The position numbers were made by a program, and so were the translations under genes. Under the pieces are notes generated by a model. That model did no database searches, was not told the origin of the DNA, and worked only from the letters and a program-made list of their open reading frames with translations. Positions 32,067-39,650 of a stretch of 64,000 nt of DNA are shown here, one piece after another. Origin of the DNA: Pararhodobacter zhoushanensis (lineage in GTDB: Bacteria; Pseudomonadota; Alphaproteobacteria; Rhodobacterales; Rhodobacteraceae); NCBI RefSeq assembly GCF_003990445.1, contig NZ_REEZ01000003.1, positions 1 through 64,000 on the forward strand, in the 5' to 3' direction. Every line of letters begins with the position of its first letter. The stretch's first letter is position 1.

Positions 32067-32987
32067 TTATCGTGGCCTGCCGGACCGCGCGACGATAGCG
32101 CCGACAAGAATCAGAGGCCCCGCCACAAGAAAGGCCAAACCGGGCACTTCGGCGAAGACGATAAACCCCAGAGCAACGGCCCAGAGAACCGACAGGTATT
32201 CGAACGGCGCCAGTGCAGAAGCGTCCGCGTGGCTGAAGGACAGCGTCATCAAGATATGGGCGAGCCCGCCCGCGAGGCCGGTTGCGATCAACAGGGTCAG
32301 GCCTGCGGCACCTGGCCAGACCCATCCCCACGGAAGGGTGGCGAGGCCGCAAAGGGCGGACACGATGGCAAACCAGAACGCAATGGCCCCGGCGCCTTCA
32401 CCCAGCAGCGTCAGCCGGCGCACCTGGATCAGCGCGCCTGCCGTCAGGACAGCCGTCAAAAGGCCAAGCGCCACCCCCAACCCGCCCGCATCCGGCAACA
32501 CACCGGCTGAGGCTGGCAGGAAGAAAACGGCCGCGCCAGCGAGGCCGAGCGCCACGCCACCGATCCGCCGCGCGCTCAGTTGCTCCCTGAGAAGAACCCA
32601 GCCCAGCACCGCGAGCATGACCGGTGACAAGTAGGACAGCATGGTCGCTTCGGCGAGCGGCAACAGGCGGATCGTCGCGAAGGACGTGAACATGGCCACC
32701 GCGCCCATCAGGCAGCGCCCGATATGACCAAAGGGCCGAGAGGTCACAAGCCCCCGCGGCCAGTCGCCACGCCACCACAGGAACACCACCAAAGGCAGCA
32801 GCGCGACAGCCGACCGGAAGAACACCAACTGCCCCAGGGGTACAGTGTCGCCGAGCGCCTTGACGCAGACCCCCATCAGGGCAAAGGCCAGCGTCGACAG
32901 GATACGCAAGGTGATGCCGAGCGTTTCACTTGCCTCCGGTGCGCGCGTTACGACGGCTGGAGGCGCCTTTGATCCTGCGCGATTCAT
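32067..32987 (-). CDS. EamA/DMT family exporter
   Basis: A 306-residue membrane protein with ten predicted helices in two EamA repeats (ILSTLAFALMGVCVKALG; then LGLLTAVLTAGALIQVRRL). The family exports or exchanges amino acids, nucleosides, S-adenosylmethionine or other small metabolites; the substrate here is unknown. Its start overlaps the stop of the ABC ATPase gene by four bases (ATGA), so it is the last gene of the iron-complex transport operon. That coupling hints at export of a chelator or precursor, which is an inference. Confidence 0.85.
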   Translation of the reverse strand: MNRAGSKAPPAVVTRAPEASETLGITLRILSTLAFALMGVCVKALGDTVPLGQLVFFRSAVALLPLVVFLWWRGDWPRGLVTSRPFGHIGRCLMGAVAMFTSFATIRLLPLAEATMLSYLSPVMLAVLGWVLLREQLSARRIGGVALGLAGAAVFFLPASAGVLPDAGGLGVALGLLTAVLTAGALIQVRRLTLLGEGAGAIAFWFAIVSALCGLATLPWGWVWPGAAGLTLLIATGLAGGLAHILMTLSFSHADASALAPFEYLSVLWAVALGFIVFAEVPGLAFLVAGPLILVGAIVARSGRPR

Positions 32988-33748
32988 TGAGGGCTGAACC
33001 GGATATGGGGCCGGCCGTTCTCGGGCGATCCGCTGACATGGGCGGTGACGCGGAACACGTCGCGCAGGATCTTTTGTGTCAACACCTCTTCGGGCGTGCC
33101 GCAGGCGCGAACGGCCCCTGCGTCGAGCACCACGATCCGGTCGCAGAACATGGCGGCAAGGTTCAGATCGTGCAGCGCGATGACGCTGGTCAGATCAAGC
33201 GCGCGCACCATGCGCAGGATCTCGATCTGGTGATGTATGTCGAGGTGGTTGGTCGGCTCGTCGAGGAACATGACCTGCGGTGCCTGAGCCAGCGCCCGGG
33301 CGATATGAACCCGCTGCCGCTCGCCCCCCGAGAGTGTTTGCCACGCCTGCTTTCGGCGTGTCGCCATTTCAACGCGGCCAAGCGCCTGGGTCACCGCGGC
33401 CTCGTCGGCCTCGGACCAGCCTGCGAGCGCCGAGCGGTGTGGCGTCCGGCCCAGCCGCACCACATCGGCCACCGTGACATTGGTGTCGGTCGCTGCGCTC
33501 TGCTGGACAAAGGCGACCTGTCGCGACAGAGCCTTGCGCGATACCTGCGCGATGTTCTGGCCGTTGATCTCGACACGGCCCGAGGCGGGGCGGCGCAGCC
33601 CGGCCAGAAGCCGCAGCAGCGAGGATTTGCCCGATCCGTTCGGGCCGATCAGGCCCAGCGTCTCGCCCGGCGCGACGCTGAGCGAGACATCCTGCACGAT
33701 CATGCGACGCTTCACGCCCCAGCTCAGGTTTTCCGCGATGACGCTCAT
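32984..33748 (-). CDS. Iron-complex ABC transporter ATP-binding protein
   Basis: A 254-residue ATPase of the FecE/FepC/BtuD type. Walker A is GLIGPNGSGKSSLLRLLAGL, the signature is LSGGERQRVHIARAL, Walker B is VMFLDEPTNHLD and the H-loop is VIALHDLNLA. The ATG at 33748 overlaps the permease stop by four bases. The operon order is binding protein, permease, ATPase, exporter. Iron-siderophore, heme and cobalamin cannot be told apart from the ATPase alone. Confidence 0.9.
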   Translation of the reverse strand: MSVIAENLSWGVKRRMIVQDVSLSVAPGETLGLIGPNGSGKSSLLRLLAGLRRPASGRVEINGQNIAQVSRKALSRQVAFVQQSAATDTNVTVADVVRLGRTPHRSALAGWSEADEAAVTQALGRVEMATRRKQAWQTLSGGERQRVHIARALAQAPQVMFLDEPTNHLDIHHQIEILRMVRALDLTSVIALHDLNLAAMFCDRIVVLDAGAVRACGTPEEVLTQKILRDVFRVTAHVSGSPENGRPHIRFSPQ

Positions 33749-34782
33749 GCCTGCGGCCTCGCCCGGTAGAGGATGATGGCAAAGAAGGGCACGCCGACCA
33801 GCGCCGTGACGACGCCGATGGGCACCGTCTGCTGCGCGGCGATCACGCGCGAGGCGATATCGGCGATCACCATGAAGACCGCGCCGACCATGGCGCTGGC
33901 GGGCAAAAGCCGCATATGCATGGGCCCGACGACGTAGCGCGCGGCATGCGGCACCACGAGACCGACGAAGCCGATGGCGCCGACCATGCTGACGATGGTC
34001 GCGGTCAACAGGGCGGTCACGCCGAACAGCACCAGACGGATGCGCACCACCGGCACGCCGAGGGCTGCGGCATCTTCGTCTCCAAAGGTGAAGGCGTCGA
34101 GCGACCTTGCCATGAGGATGCAGATTGCGAGGCTGACGATCACGACGCCCAGCAGAAGCTGGAAATCCGGCCAACGCACGCCGCCGAAGCTGCCCAGAAG
34201 CCAGAACATCACATCCCGCGCCTGCTGCGCATTGCCCGACGTGGTGACGATGTACGAGGTCAGCGCGTTGAAGAGTTGCGACGCGGCGACCCCTGCCAGA
34301 ATGGTGTGGTTCGGCCCGCTGGTCGCACCGTTCGACAGCAGCGCCACCAGCGCGAAGGCGGCGAAAGCCCCGGCGAAGGCGCCCAGCGACAACGACAGGC
34401 TGCCCGCACCGATCCCCAGCACGATCACGCAGACCGCCCCGGTCGAAGCCCCGGCCGAGACGCCCAGCACGAAGGGTTCGGCCAGCGCGTTGCGCAAAAG
34501 CGCCTGCAGGATCGCCCCGCAGAGCGCGAGGCCCGCCCCCGCAAGCGCCGCCACCAGCGCCCGGCTCAGGCGCAGGTTCCAGATGACGCTCTGTTCGATG
34601 GGGGCGATCTCGGCCCCGGTCAGGCCCAGTTCGTTGGTGACCGACAGGAAAACCGTGCGCAGCGCGATGTTGTAATCGCCGATCGCCGTCGCGGCGGCGA
34701 CGGCGAGGATCAGGGTCAAGAACGACAGGCAAAGGAAAAGGACGAGGCGCGCGGCCCCGTCCTCGGACGTATCGGAAGACAT
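33745..34782 (-). CDS. Iron-complex ABC transporter permease (FecCD family)
   Basis: A 345-residue permease with about ten hydrophobic segments of the FecCD/BtuC family. WNLRLSRALVAALAGAGLAL is the usual block after the first helix. The EAA-like loop with GDEDAAALGVPVVRIR contacts the ATPase, and GAIGFVGLVVPHAARYVVGP is a strong family mark. The ATG at 34782 shares one base with the stop of the binding protein gene (TGATG). Only one permease gene is present, so a homodimer is expected. Confidence 0.92.
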   Translation of the reverse strand: MSSDTSEDGAARLVLFLCLSFLTLILAVAAATAIGDYNIALRTVFLSVTNELGLTGAEIAPIEQSVIWNLRLSRALVAALAGAGLALCGAILQALLRNALAEPFVLGVSAGASTGAVCVIVLGIGAGSLSLSLGAFAGAFAAFALVALLSNGATSGPNHTILAGVAASQLFNALTSYIVTTSGNAQQARDVMFWLLGSFGGVRWPDFQLLLGVVIVSLAICILMARSLDAFTFGDEDAAALGVPVVRIRLVLFGVTALLTATIVSMVGAIGFVGLVVPHAARYVVGPMHMRLLPASAMVGAVFMVIADIASRVIAAQQTVPIGVVTALVGVPFFAIILYRARPQA

Positions 34783-35789
34783 CACTGCTGATCGCTTGCT
34801 TGCAGCTGCTCTGCCACCTGCTCGGCCCCGTAAAGCGTCCGGATGCTGGGGTTCATCGCCGCCCCGCTCATCACCACGATCCGGCCGTTGCGGACCGCGT
34901 CCATCTGGCTGACGGTGGGATCCGAGGTCAGAAACTCGATCTTGGCCTCGGCCGTGTCCAGATTCCAGCGGTTGCGGTCGACCTGCGCCGCCACGATCAC
35001 CGTCGGATTGGCGGCCATGATGCCCTCCCAGCCGACGGCGGGCCAATCGGCTTCGGTCCGGATGGCGTTCGAGCCGCCGAGCAGATCCGCGATATAACCC
35101 GAAGGCCCATTGCCGCCGCCCAGATAGGCATCATCCGCCGGCGAGGGGCTGGAGAACCAGAAAAGGAAGGTCAGGCCCTCGGTCTGAGAGAATTGCGCGC
35201 GCAAGGCTGCCTCACGCGTCCGGAAATCCTCGATCAGCGCCGCGCCACGGTCGGTCACGTCAAAGATGCGCGAGAGATCCTCGATCTCCTTGTAGAGCAG
35301 GTCCATGCTCCACAGTTCCCCGCGCGAGCCATAGGCATCGCCAGCATTGAGCGTCGTGGAACAAGCGCTTGGCGACAGATAGGTCGGAATGCCCAGCTCT
35401 TCGAAATCCGACCGGTTGGCGACGGTGCTGTCCGGGCCCATCAGCGTCGTCAGCATCGCGGCGACGAAATCGGGCTGGCGCGAGAGCACGGCTTCCAGTG
35501 TCGGGAATTCGACGGTCAGCACTTCGACCTCGGCATTCGCCTCGGCCAGCTCGGGCAGAACCGAGTTTGGCCAGAAGGCGCTGGCCGCCATCCGGTCTTG
35601 CAGCCCCAGAAGCAGCATGATCTCGGCGCTGTTCTGACCCAGCGCCACTGCATTCTGCGGCGCCTGACTGAAAGTGACGGTTTGGCCACAGTTTTCAAGT
35701 GTCAGAGGATACACCGTCTGAGCCTGAGCCGCAGCCGTCAAAGAGGCCAGCGCGGCGACTGCAAGTGTAAAAGCGGAAGTGTTCGGCAT
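34782..35789 (-). CDS. Iron-complex ABC transporter substrate-binding protein
   Basis: A 335-residue periplasmic binding protein of the FepB/BtuF type. A signal peptide ends at AAAQAQ. The mature part starts YPLTLENCGQTVTF, followed by the ALGQNSAEIMLLLGLQDRMA helix region and a second lobe with SGYIADLLGGSNAI and AVRNGRIVVMSGA. The sequence favours a siderophore or a related chelate but does not identify it. The ATG at 35789 is used because the signal peptide then begins directly. No TonB-dependent receptor is in the window. Confidence 0.85.
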   Translation of the reverse strand: MPNTSAFTLAVAALASLTAAAQAQTVYPLTLENCGQTVTFSQAPQNAVALGQNSAEIMLLLGLQDRMAASAFWPNSVLPELAEANAEVEVLTVEFPTLEAVLSRQPDFVAAMLTTLMGPDSTVANRSDFEELGIPTYLSPSACSTTLNAGDAYGSRGELWSMDLLYKEIEDLSRIFDVTDRGAALIEDFRTREAALRAQFSQTEGLTFLFWFSSPSPADDAYLGGGNGPSGYIADLLGGSNAIRTEADWPAVGWEGIMAANPTVIVAAQVDRNRWNLDTAEAKIEFLTSDPTVSQMDAVRNGRIVVMSGAAMNPSIRTLYGAEQVAEQLQASDQQ

Positions 35790-36083
35790 CGAAGACGTCT
35801 CATTTTCGAGTAGTTTTGTCGGGATTTGGGTACAAGCCTCCGCTGGCATTTACAAGAGTGTTTTTGTCAGGATTTCATCAGGCGCACGAGGTGCCCAAGG
35901 ATGCCTGGTTTTTACCCTGAGAAGGCAGAGAGCACCGCGTGAGGGAACGGGAGCCCGACATGCTAAAAAATGGCCGCAGCGTTCCGCGATGGGTTCAAAG
36001 ATCGAGGTCCAGCCATTCATACCCGACCGCCCGGTTGTAGCGTTCGACGCAAGGGTTCTGCTGCGGTTCAGGTGGGTCCGCCG
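35790..36083. promoter_or_regulatory. Leader of the iron-type ABC operon with nested stems
   Basis: This 294-base gap lies between the ABC operon promoter side and the end of soxA. Nested inverted repeats stand at 35890-35936: GGTGC pairs with GCACC outside, TGCCT with AGGCA inside, and GGT with ACC within. They lie about 100 bases upstream of the binding protein start. This could be a leader RNA or a terminator for soxA readthrough. I see no clear Fur box or named riboswitch. Confidence 0.35.
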
Positions 36084-36836
36084 TTACGGCCGGATTGGCA
36101 GCGTTTCGACCTGAAGGCCGGCGGCGCGGCTTTGAAGATAGAGGGCCAGCGCGATAAAATCCGCCGATCCGGGCGCGAAGGGTTCCGCCCTGACCCCGGT
36201 CAGGCACCCCCGGATTCGGCGTTCCAGCGTGCCCAGCGTCTCCCATTCCAGCCGGTATTGCGGATAGCCGGTCGGATGCCCCTGCGGGATCAGCGCCGCG
36301 GCCAGATGGCCGCCGGAATTGTCGTCATGGCATTGCGCGCAGGACAGGTTCAACTGGCCCATGCGCGTGGTGAACAGCGTCTCACCGCGCGCGCGGGCAG
36401 GGTCAAGCCGGGGATCGGGATCAGGCGTCAGCGGCATGCCGCGCGACTGGTGCGTGACATAGGCCAAGAGCGCCAGAATGTCGGGATCGGCGCGATCCTG
36501 TGGCCCGGCACCCTGATGGCGGTCGCGGCACAGGGCGATGCGGCCGTTCAGATCGACCGGCGCCGCTTGCTCTTCGTCCCAGGCCGGGTAGCGTGCGGCG
36601 ACGCCCGCCATGCTGTCTTCGGCAGCATCGTGGCAATCGGCGCAGCTTTGGCCACGGGTGCCCGCCGGTTCGGACCATAGAGCCTCGCCGTCGATCAGCC
36701 AGAAAGCTGCCGGGTTCATCGGATCGTCCTGCATCGCCTGCAGGGCAGGGCTCATGTCGTCATAGCCCGTGCGGCGGTCCTGTGCCCCGGCGGGCAGGGC
36801 AAGGACGATACCGGCAAGAACGGCGGCGCGGATCAT
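36084..36836 (-). CDS. soxA: SoxA, diheme cytochrome c of the Sox system
   Basis: A 250-residue periplasmic cytochrome. With SoxX, SoxA oxidatively couples thiosulfate or another sulfane to the Cys of SoxY. A signal peptide ends near PAGAQD. Heme sites are CADCH (about 66-70) and CAQCH (about 166-170). LCRDR matches the conserved Cys-Arg after the first heme, and RGCLTGVRAEPF contains the catalytic heme-ligand Cys. The start overlaps soxZ by four bases. It is the last gene of the run, and soxB, which commonly follows soxA, is absent. Confidence 0.9.
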   Translation of the reverse strand: MIRAAVLAGIVLALPAGAQDRRTGYDDMSPALQAMQDDPMNPAAFWLIDGEALWSEPAGTRGQSCADCHDAAEDSMAGVAARYPAWDEEQAAPVDLNGRIALCRDRHQGAGPQDRADPDILALLAYVTHQSRGMPLTPDPDPRLDPARARGETLFTTRMGQLNLSCAQCHDDNSGGHLAAALIPQGHPTGYPQYRLEWETLGTLERRIRGCLTGVRAEPFAPGSADFIALALYLQSRAAGLQVETLPIRP

Positions 36837-37150
36837 GCGACAGTCAGCAACCGGCCATCGCGCGCGGTGACGCCGGAATTATCGGTCCAGACAAATTCTA
36901 CCCGCCCGGTTTCCCCGGCGCGCAGATGAAAGCTGAGGATCGGATTGGCGGTGATCGCCGGGAACAGGTCGGCGCGAAACACTTCCTCGCCCTGATACAG
37001 GCAGGCGACGCTTTCGATGATGTCGCGCGGCACCAGCGCGCCATCGCGCCCGGTGCGAAATCCGGTCTCCATCGGGTGCTGGATCAGGATGCGGATCGTC
37101 ACGATCTCGCCGGGGGCGGCGGTTTCGGGGACGTTGATCAGGACGGACAT
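36833..37150 (-). CDS. soxZ: SoxZ, sulfur-carrier complex subunit
   Basis: A 105-residue immunoglobulin-fold partner of SoxY. The start SVLINVPETAAPGEIVTIRI, the QHPMETGFRTGRDG block and IPANPI-like ITANPILSFHLRA are family marks, and the end TDNSGVTARDGRLLTVA is typical. It has no signal peptide, as usual: SoxZ is exported with SoxY. It begins two bases after soxY stops and overlaps soxA, which shows tight coupling. Confidence 0.92.
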   Translation of the reverse strand: MSVLINVPETAAPGEIVTIRILIQHPMETGFRTGRDGALVPRDIIESVACLYQGEEVFRADLFPAITANPILSFHLRAGETGRVEFVWTDNSGVTARDGRLLTVA

Positions 37151-37152
37151 GC

Positions 37153-37599
37153 TCAGACCTCGCGGCAGGCTGGGGCGGTGACGATCACCTCGGTCGCGGC
37201 GGACCAGAAGCTGCCGTCGCTCAGGCGGGCGATGGCGTGCACCGTCTGGCTGCCGTTCAGGCGGATGCGCGTCTCGACCGTGGCAAGGCCCGACCGCGGG
37301 GTGAGATGAAAGCGCGCCGTGTCGGGCAAGGGGTTGATCTCGTTGAAGATGGCAATCTGTTCAACAAAATCGTCCGGCGTCATCGGGCTGTCGACGGAAA
37401 CGGTGAGGGGCACGGAATTGCCGTTCTCGACCAGCAGCGGGATGCGCAAAGTGACCCGGCCTTCGGTGATATCGGCGCCGCCGGTGAACCCGTCGATCGC
37501 GGTTTGCATCGTTTCCGGCGTCGCCGCCGCAGGGCCGAACCGCAGCACCAGCGGTCCCCCGATCAGCGTGGCAAGCGTCGTACGGCGGGTCAGGATCAT
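37153..37599 (-). CDS. soxY: SoxY-like sulfur carrier with non-canonical C-terminus
   Basis: A 148-residue protein of the SoxY family, which carries sulfur intermediates on a C-terminal Cys. A Tat-like leader (LTRRTTLATLIGG) is visible. The Ig-like domain includes RIPLLVENGNSVPLTVSVDS and FNEINPLPDTARFHLTP. The C-terminus reads VTAPACREV instead of the usual GGCGG: one Cys is kept, but it is fourth from the end and lacks the flexible glycines. The stop-start arrangement with soxX is ATGA. Identity as SoxY is supported by position and by the adjoining SoxZ. Confidence 0.85.
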   Translation of the reverse strand: MILTRRTTLATLIGGPLVLRFGPAAATPETMQTAIDGFTGGADITEGRVTLRIPLLVENGNSVPLTVSVDSPMTPDDFVEQIAIFNEINPLPDTARFHLTPRSGLATVETRIRLNGSQTVHAIARLSDGSFWSAATEVIVTAPACREV

Positions 37600-38027
37600 G
37601 GCGTGTCTCCAGTCAACGTGGCAAGATAGGCAACGACGTCTTCGACCTCTTGCGCTGTCATCAAGGTAGTGCCCTGCCAGCGTTCGCCCACCCGGTTCAG
37701 GCCCTCAGTCGAATGATAGGGCGGCATGATCGTGTCGGGATTGGCCCGGCGGCTGTCGACGATCTGCTGGCGCAAGTCCGCCAGCGTGCGCCGCGCGCCG
37801 ACGCCGGTCAGGTCCGGCCCCAGCGTGCCGGTGAAGGCCACCTGCGGGAACGGCCCGGCGTGGCACAGCGTGCACAGCCCGTGCTGCGGATCGGTAACGA
37901 TCTGTGCGCCGCGCGCCGGATCGCCGGGCGTGGCGGTCAGGGGCGTGGCCAGCCCGTCGGCCCCGGCCGCCGTCCCCGAGAGCGCCAGCACGGCCAGCGT
38001 AGCCCGTAAGGTGGGGTTCAACCCCAC
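37596..38027 (-). CDS. soxX: SoxX, monoheme cytochrome c of the Sox system
   Basis: The 143-residue partner of SoxA. The heme site is CTLCH, with a Met ligand in DTIMPPYH. ARRTLADLRQQIVDSRR and TAQEVEDVVAYLATL are typical. A leader peptide (LRATLAVLALSGTAAGA) precedes it. No good ATG exists: the candidates are GTG at 38027 and TTG at 38021, both inside a perfect palindrome (38006-38032). ATG codons farther upstream overlap the end of the flavoprotein gene and give an Arg-rich extension. The TTG is preceded by AAGG at good distance. The start is uncertain. Confidence 0.82.
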   Translation of the reverse strand: MGLNPTLRATLAVLALSGTAAGADGLATPLTATPGDPARGAQIVTDPQHGLCTLCHAGPFPQVAFTGTLGPDLTGVGARRTLADLRQQIVDSRRANPDTIMPPYHSTEGLNRVGERWQGTTLMTAQEVEDVVAYLATLTGDTP

Positions 38028-38032
38028 CTTAC
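38006..38032. repeat. Perfect 13-bp palindrome over the soxX start
   Basis: GTAAGGTGGGGTT is followed by one base and then its exact complement. It covers the likely soxX start codon and Shine-Dalgarno region, and lies 14 bases after the flavoprotein stop. In RNA it would form a strong hairpin on either strand. A motif of this kind is, from memory, a common intergenic repeat in Rhodobacteraceae. Confidence 0.75.
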
Positions 38033-38046
38033 CCCGCCGCCGCTTC

Positions 38047-39312
38047 TCAGCCGCCAAAGGCTTCGCGCACCGTCGCCGCATACCACGACCTCGCATAATC
38101 CGCCTCCTGCGCGCGGTCTTGCGCCGGTGCCTCCAGCGCCGACAACCCGCCAGCATCCGCAAGCTCGGTCAGCTTTCCCTCCGCCTCGGCATAGACCCCG
38201 GCGACGGAAAAGCCGAAATCCGGCGCGGCGAGGCTGTAGCAGGTGTTGATCAGCCGCGGACTTTGCGGCTCTTCCCCCCGGAACAGCGCGTCCAGCGCCT
38301 GCGCCAGCACCTTGGCCTGCGCATTCGCGGAAAACGCCGATTTAGGCATGGCCCCCGGCGCGCAGGCGTCGCCGATCACATGAATGCCGGGCACCAGATC
38401 GGACTCGAAGGTCACGCCGGACACCGGGCACCAGCCGGTCTCGTCCCTGACCCCGGCCACCTGCGCGATGGCCCCGGCGCGCTGGGGCGGGATCACATTG
38501 GCGACGGCGGCGGCGACAGTGCCGAATTCGGTCTGCAGGGTCATTGCCGCGGGATCGACGCCGATCACCCGCCCGCCCATTGACGGCGGACGAAACTCGA
38601 TCATGCCGGGATAGAGCCGCGCCCAGGCCTCTTGGAACAGCGGCTGCTTGGAAAAGGTCTCCTTGGCATCCAGAATCAGGATCTTCGACGCGGGTTTGGC
38701 TTGCGTCAGGTAGTGCGCGATCAGGCTGGCGCGTTCATAGGGGCCGGGCGGGCAGCGGAACGGGTTGGCGGGCGGTGCGATGACCACTAGCCCGCCATCC
38801 GCCATCGCCTCAAGCTGCGCGCGCAGCAGCGCGGTCTGCGGACCGGCTTTCCACGCATGCGGCATGCGCTCGGCCGCGGCCTCGTCATAGCCGGGCAGCG
38901 CGTCATAGAGGAACTCGACACCGGGCGAGAGCACCAGCCGGTCCCACTCCAGCACCTCGCCGCCCGCCAGTGTCAGCGTCCGGGCCTCAGGGTCGACGTC
39001 CACGGCGCTGTCTTCGATCAGCCGCATGCCGTCCAGCGTGGCGCCCGCCAGCGGAAAGCTCAGCGACTCCAGTTCCATAAACCCGCCGAGCACGGCATTC
39101 GAGAACGGACAGGTCACATAGGTGGCATCGCGTTCCACCAGCGTCACCTCATGCCCCAGCCGCGCCAGCGTGCGCGCCGCCGTGGCGCCGCCAAAGCCGC
39201 CGCCGACCACGACGACGCGGCCCCGGTCCTGCGCGGACAGGCGGCGGGGCAGGGCCAGTGCGGCCACCGCGCCACCGGCTGCGACGATCATCTGGCGTCT
39301 ATCGAGTGTCAT
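38047..39312 (-). CDS. Flavocytochrome c sulfide dehydrogenase flavoprotein (FccB/SoxF)
   Basis: A 421-residue periplasmic flavoprotein that oxidises sulfide or reductively processes sulfane on Sox proteins, passing electrons to a cytochrome c. A Tat leader is visible ([19 protein letters not shown]). The FAD site is [39 protein letters not shown] contains the first redox Cys, and the second is near [22 protein letters not shown]. The C-terminal INTCYSL block fits FccB/SoxF. It overlaps the upstream cytochrome gene by 14 bases. FccB and SoxF are too alike to separate here. Confidence 0.9.
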   Translation of the reverse strand: MTLDRRQMIVAAGGAVAALALPRRLSAQDRGRVVVVGGGFGGATAARTLARLGHEVTLVERDATYVTCPFSNAVLGGFMELESLSFPLAGATLDGMRLIEDSAVDVDPEARTLTLAGGEVLEWDRLVLSPGVEFLYDALPGYDEAAAERMPHAWKAGPQTALLRAQLEAMADGGLVVIAPPANPFRCPPGPYERASLIAHYLTQAKPASKILILDAKETFSKQPLFQEAWARLYPGMIEFRPPSMGGRVIGVDPAAMTLQTEFGTVAAAVANVIPPQRAGAIAQVAGVRDETGWCPVSGVTFESDLVPGIHVIGDACAPGAMPKSAFSANAQAKVLAQALDALFRGEEPQSPRLINTCYSLAAPDFGFSVAGVYAEAEGKLTELADAGGLSALEAPAQDRAQEADYARSWYAATVREAFGG

Positions 39313-39586
39313 GGCGCATCCCCCCTGCGGCGATCCAGTCGGCAATGGCCGTGATGTCCTCGTCCGAGAAACCGGCGGCGAGACGGGGCATCAGCGTGGC
39401 GGGGCGACTGCCGTCCTTGAAGCCAGCCATCGCTGCGATAATTTCTGCCGCGGTCCAGTCGTCCAGCGGCAGGATGCTGCCCTCGCCATGGCAGCCCGAA
39501 CACATCGTGGCACCCGGCGGAGGCACCTGCGCCTGCGCCCCGCCTGCGGCAAGGCACAGCAAAAGAACCAGCAAACTGCGCATCAT
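39299..39586 (-). CDS. Small cytochrome c, FccA-like
   Basis: A 95-residue monoheme cytochrome c with signal peptide [19 protein letters not shown]. The heme site is CSGCH, the likely Met ligand is in [10 protein letters not shown], and the C-terminal helix is [14 protein letters not shown]. It overlaps the flavoprotein gene by 14 bases, so it is probably its electron acceptor (FccA/SoxE role). It could also serve the molybdenum hydroxylase just upstream. A hairpin (GGGTGGCCC/GGGCCACCC, about 39615-39638) lies between it and that gene. Confidence 0.82.
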   Translation of the reverse strand: MMRSLLVLLLCLAAGGAQAQVPPPGATMCSGCHGEGSILPLDDWTAAEIIAAMAGFKDGSRPATLMPRLAAGFSDEDITAIADWIAAGGMRHDTR

Positions 39587-39650
39587 GGATTCCTTTTTCC
39601 CGAGGGAACTCGGACGGGTGGCCCGCAACGGGGCCACCCGCAGGGCGCCG

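Noticed and set aside
35790-35950. TPP riboswitch on the minus strand upstream of the iron-type binding protein
   Set aside because: A CCTGAT block and a later ATGCCAGCG block resemble the 3' half of a TPP riboswitch, but the CTGAGA element is absent from that strand in the right place, the stem partner of CCAG is missing and spacing is too long.
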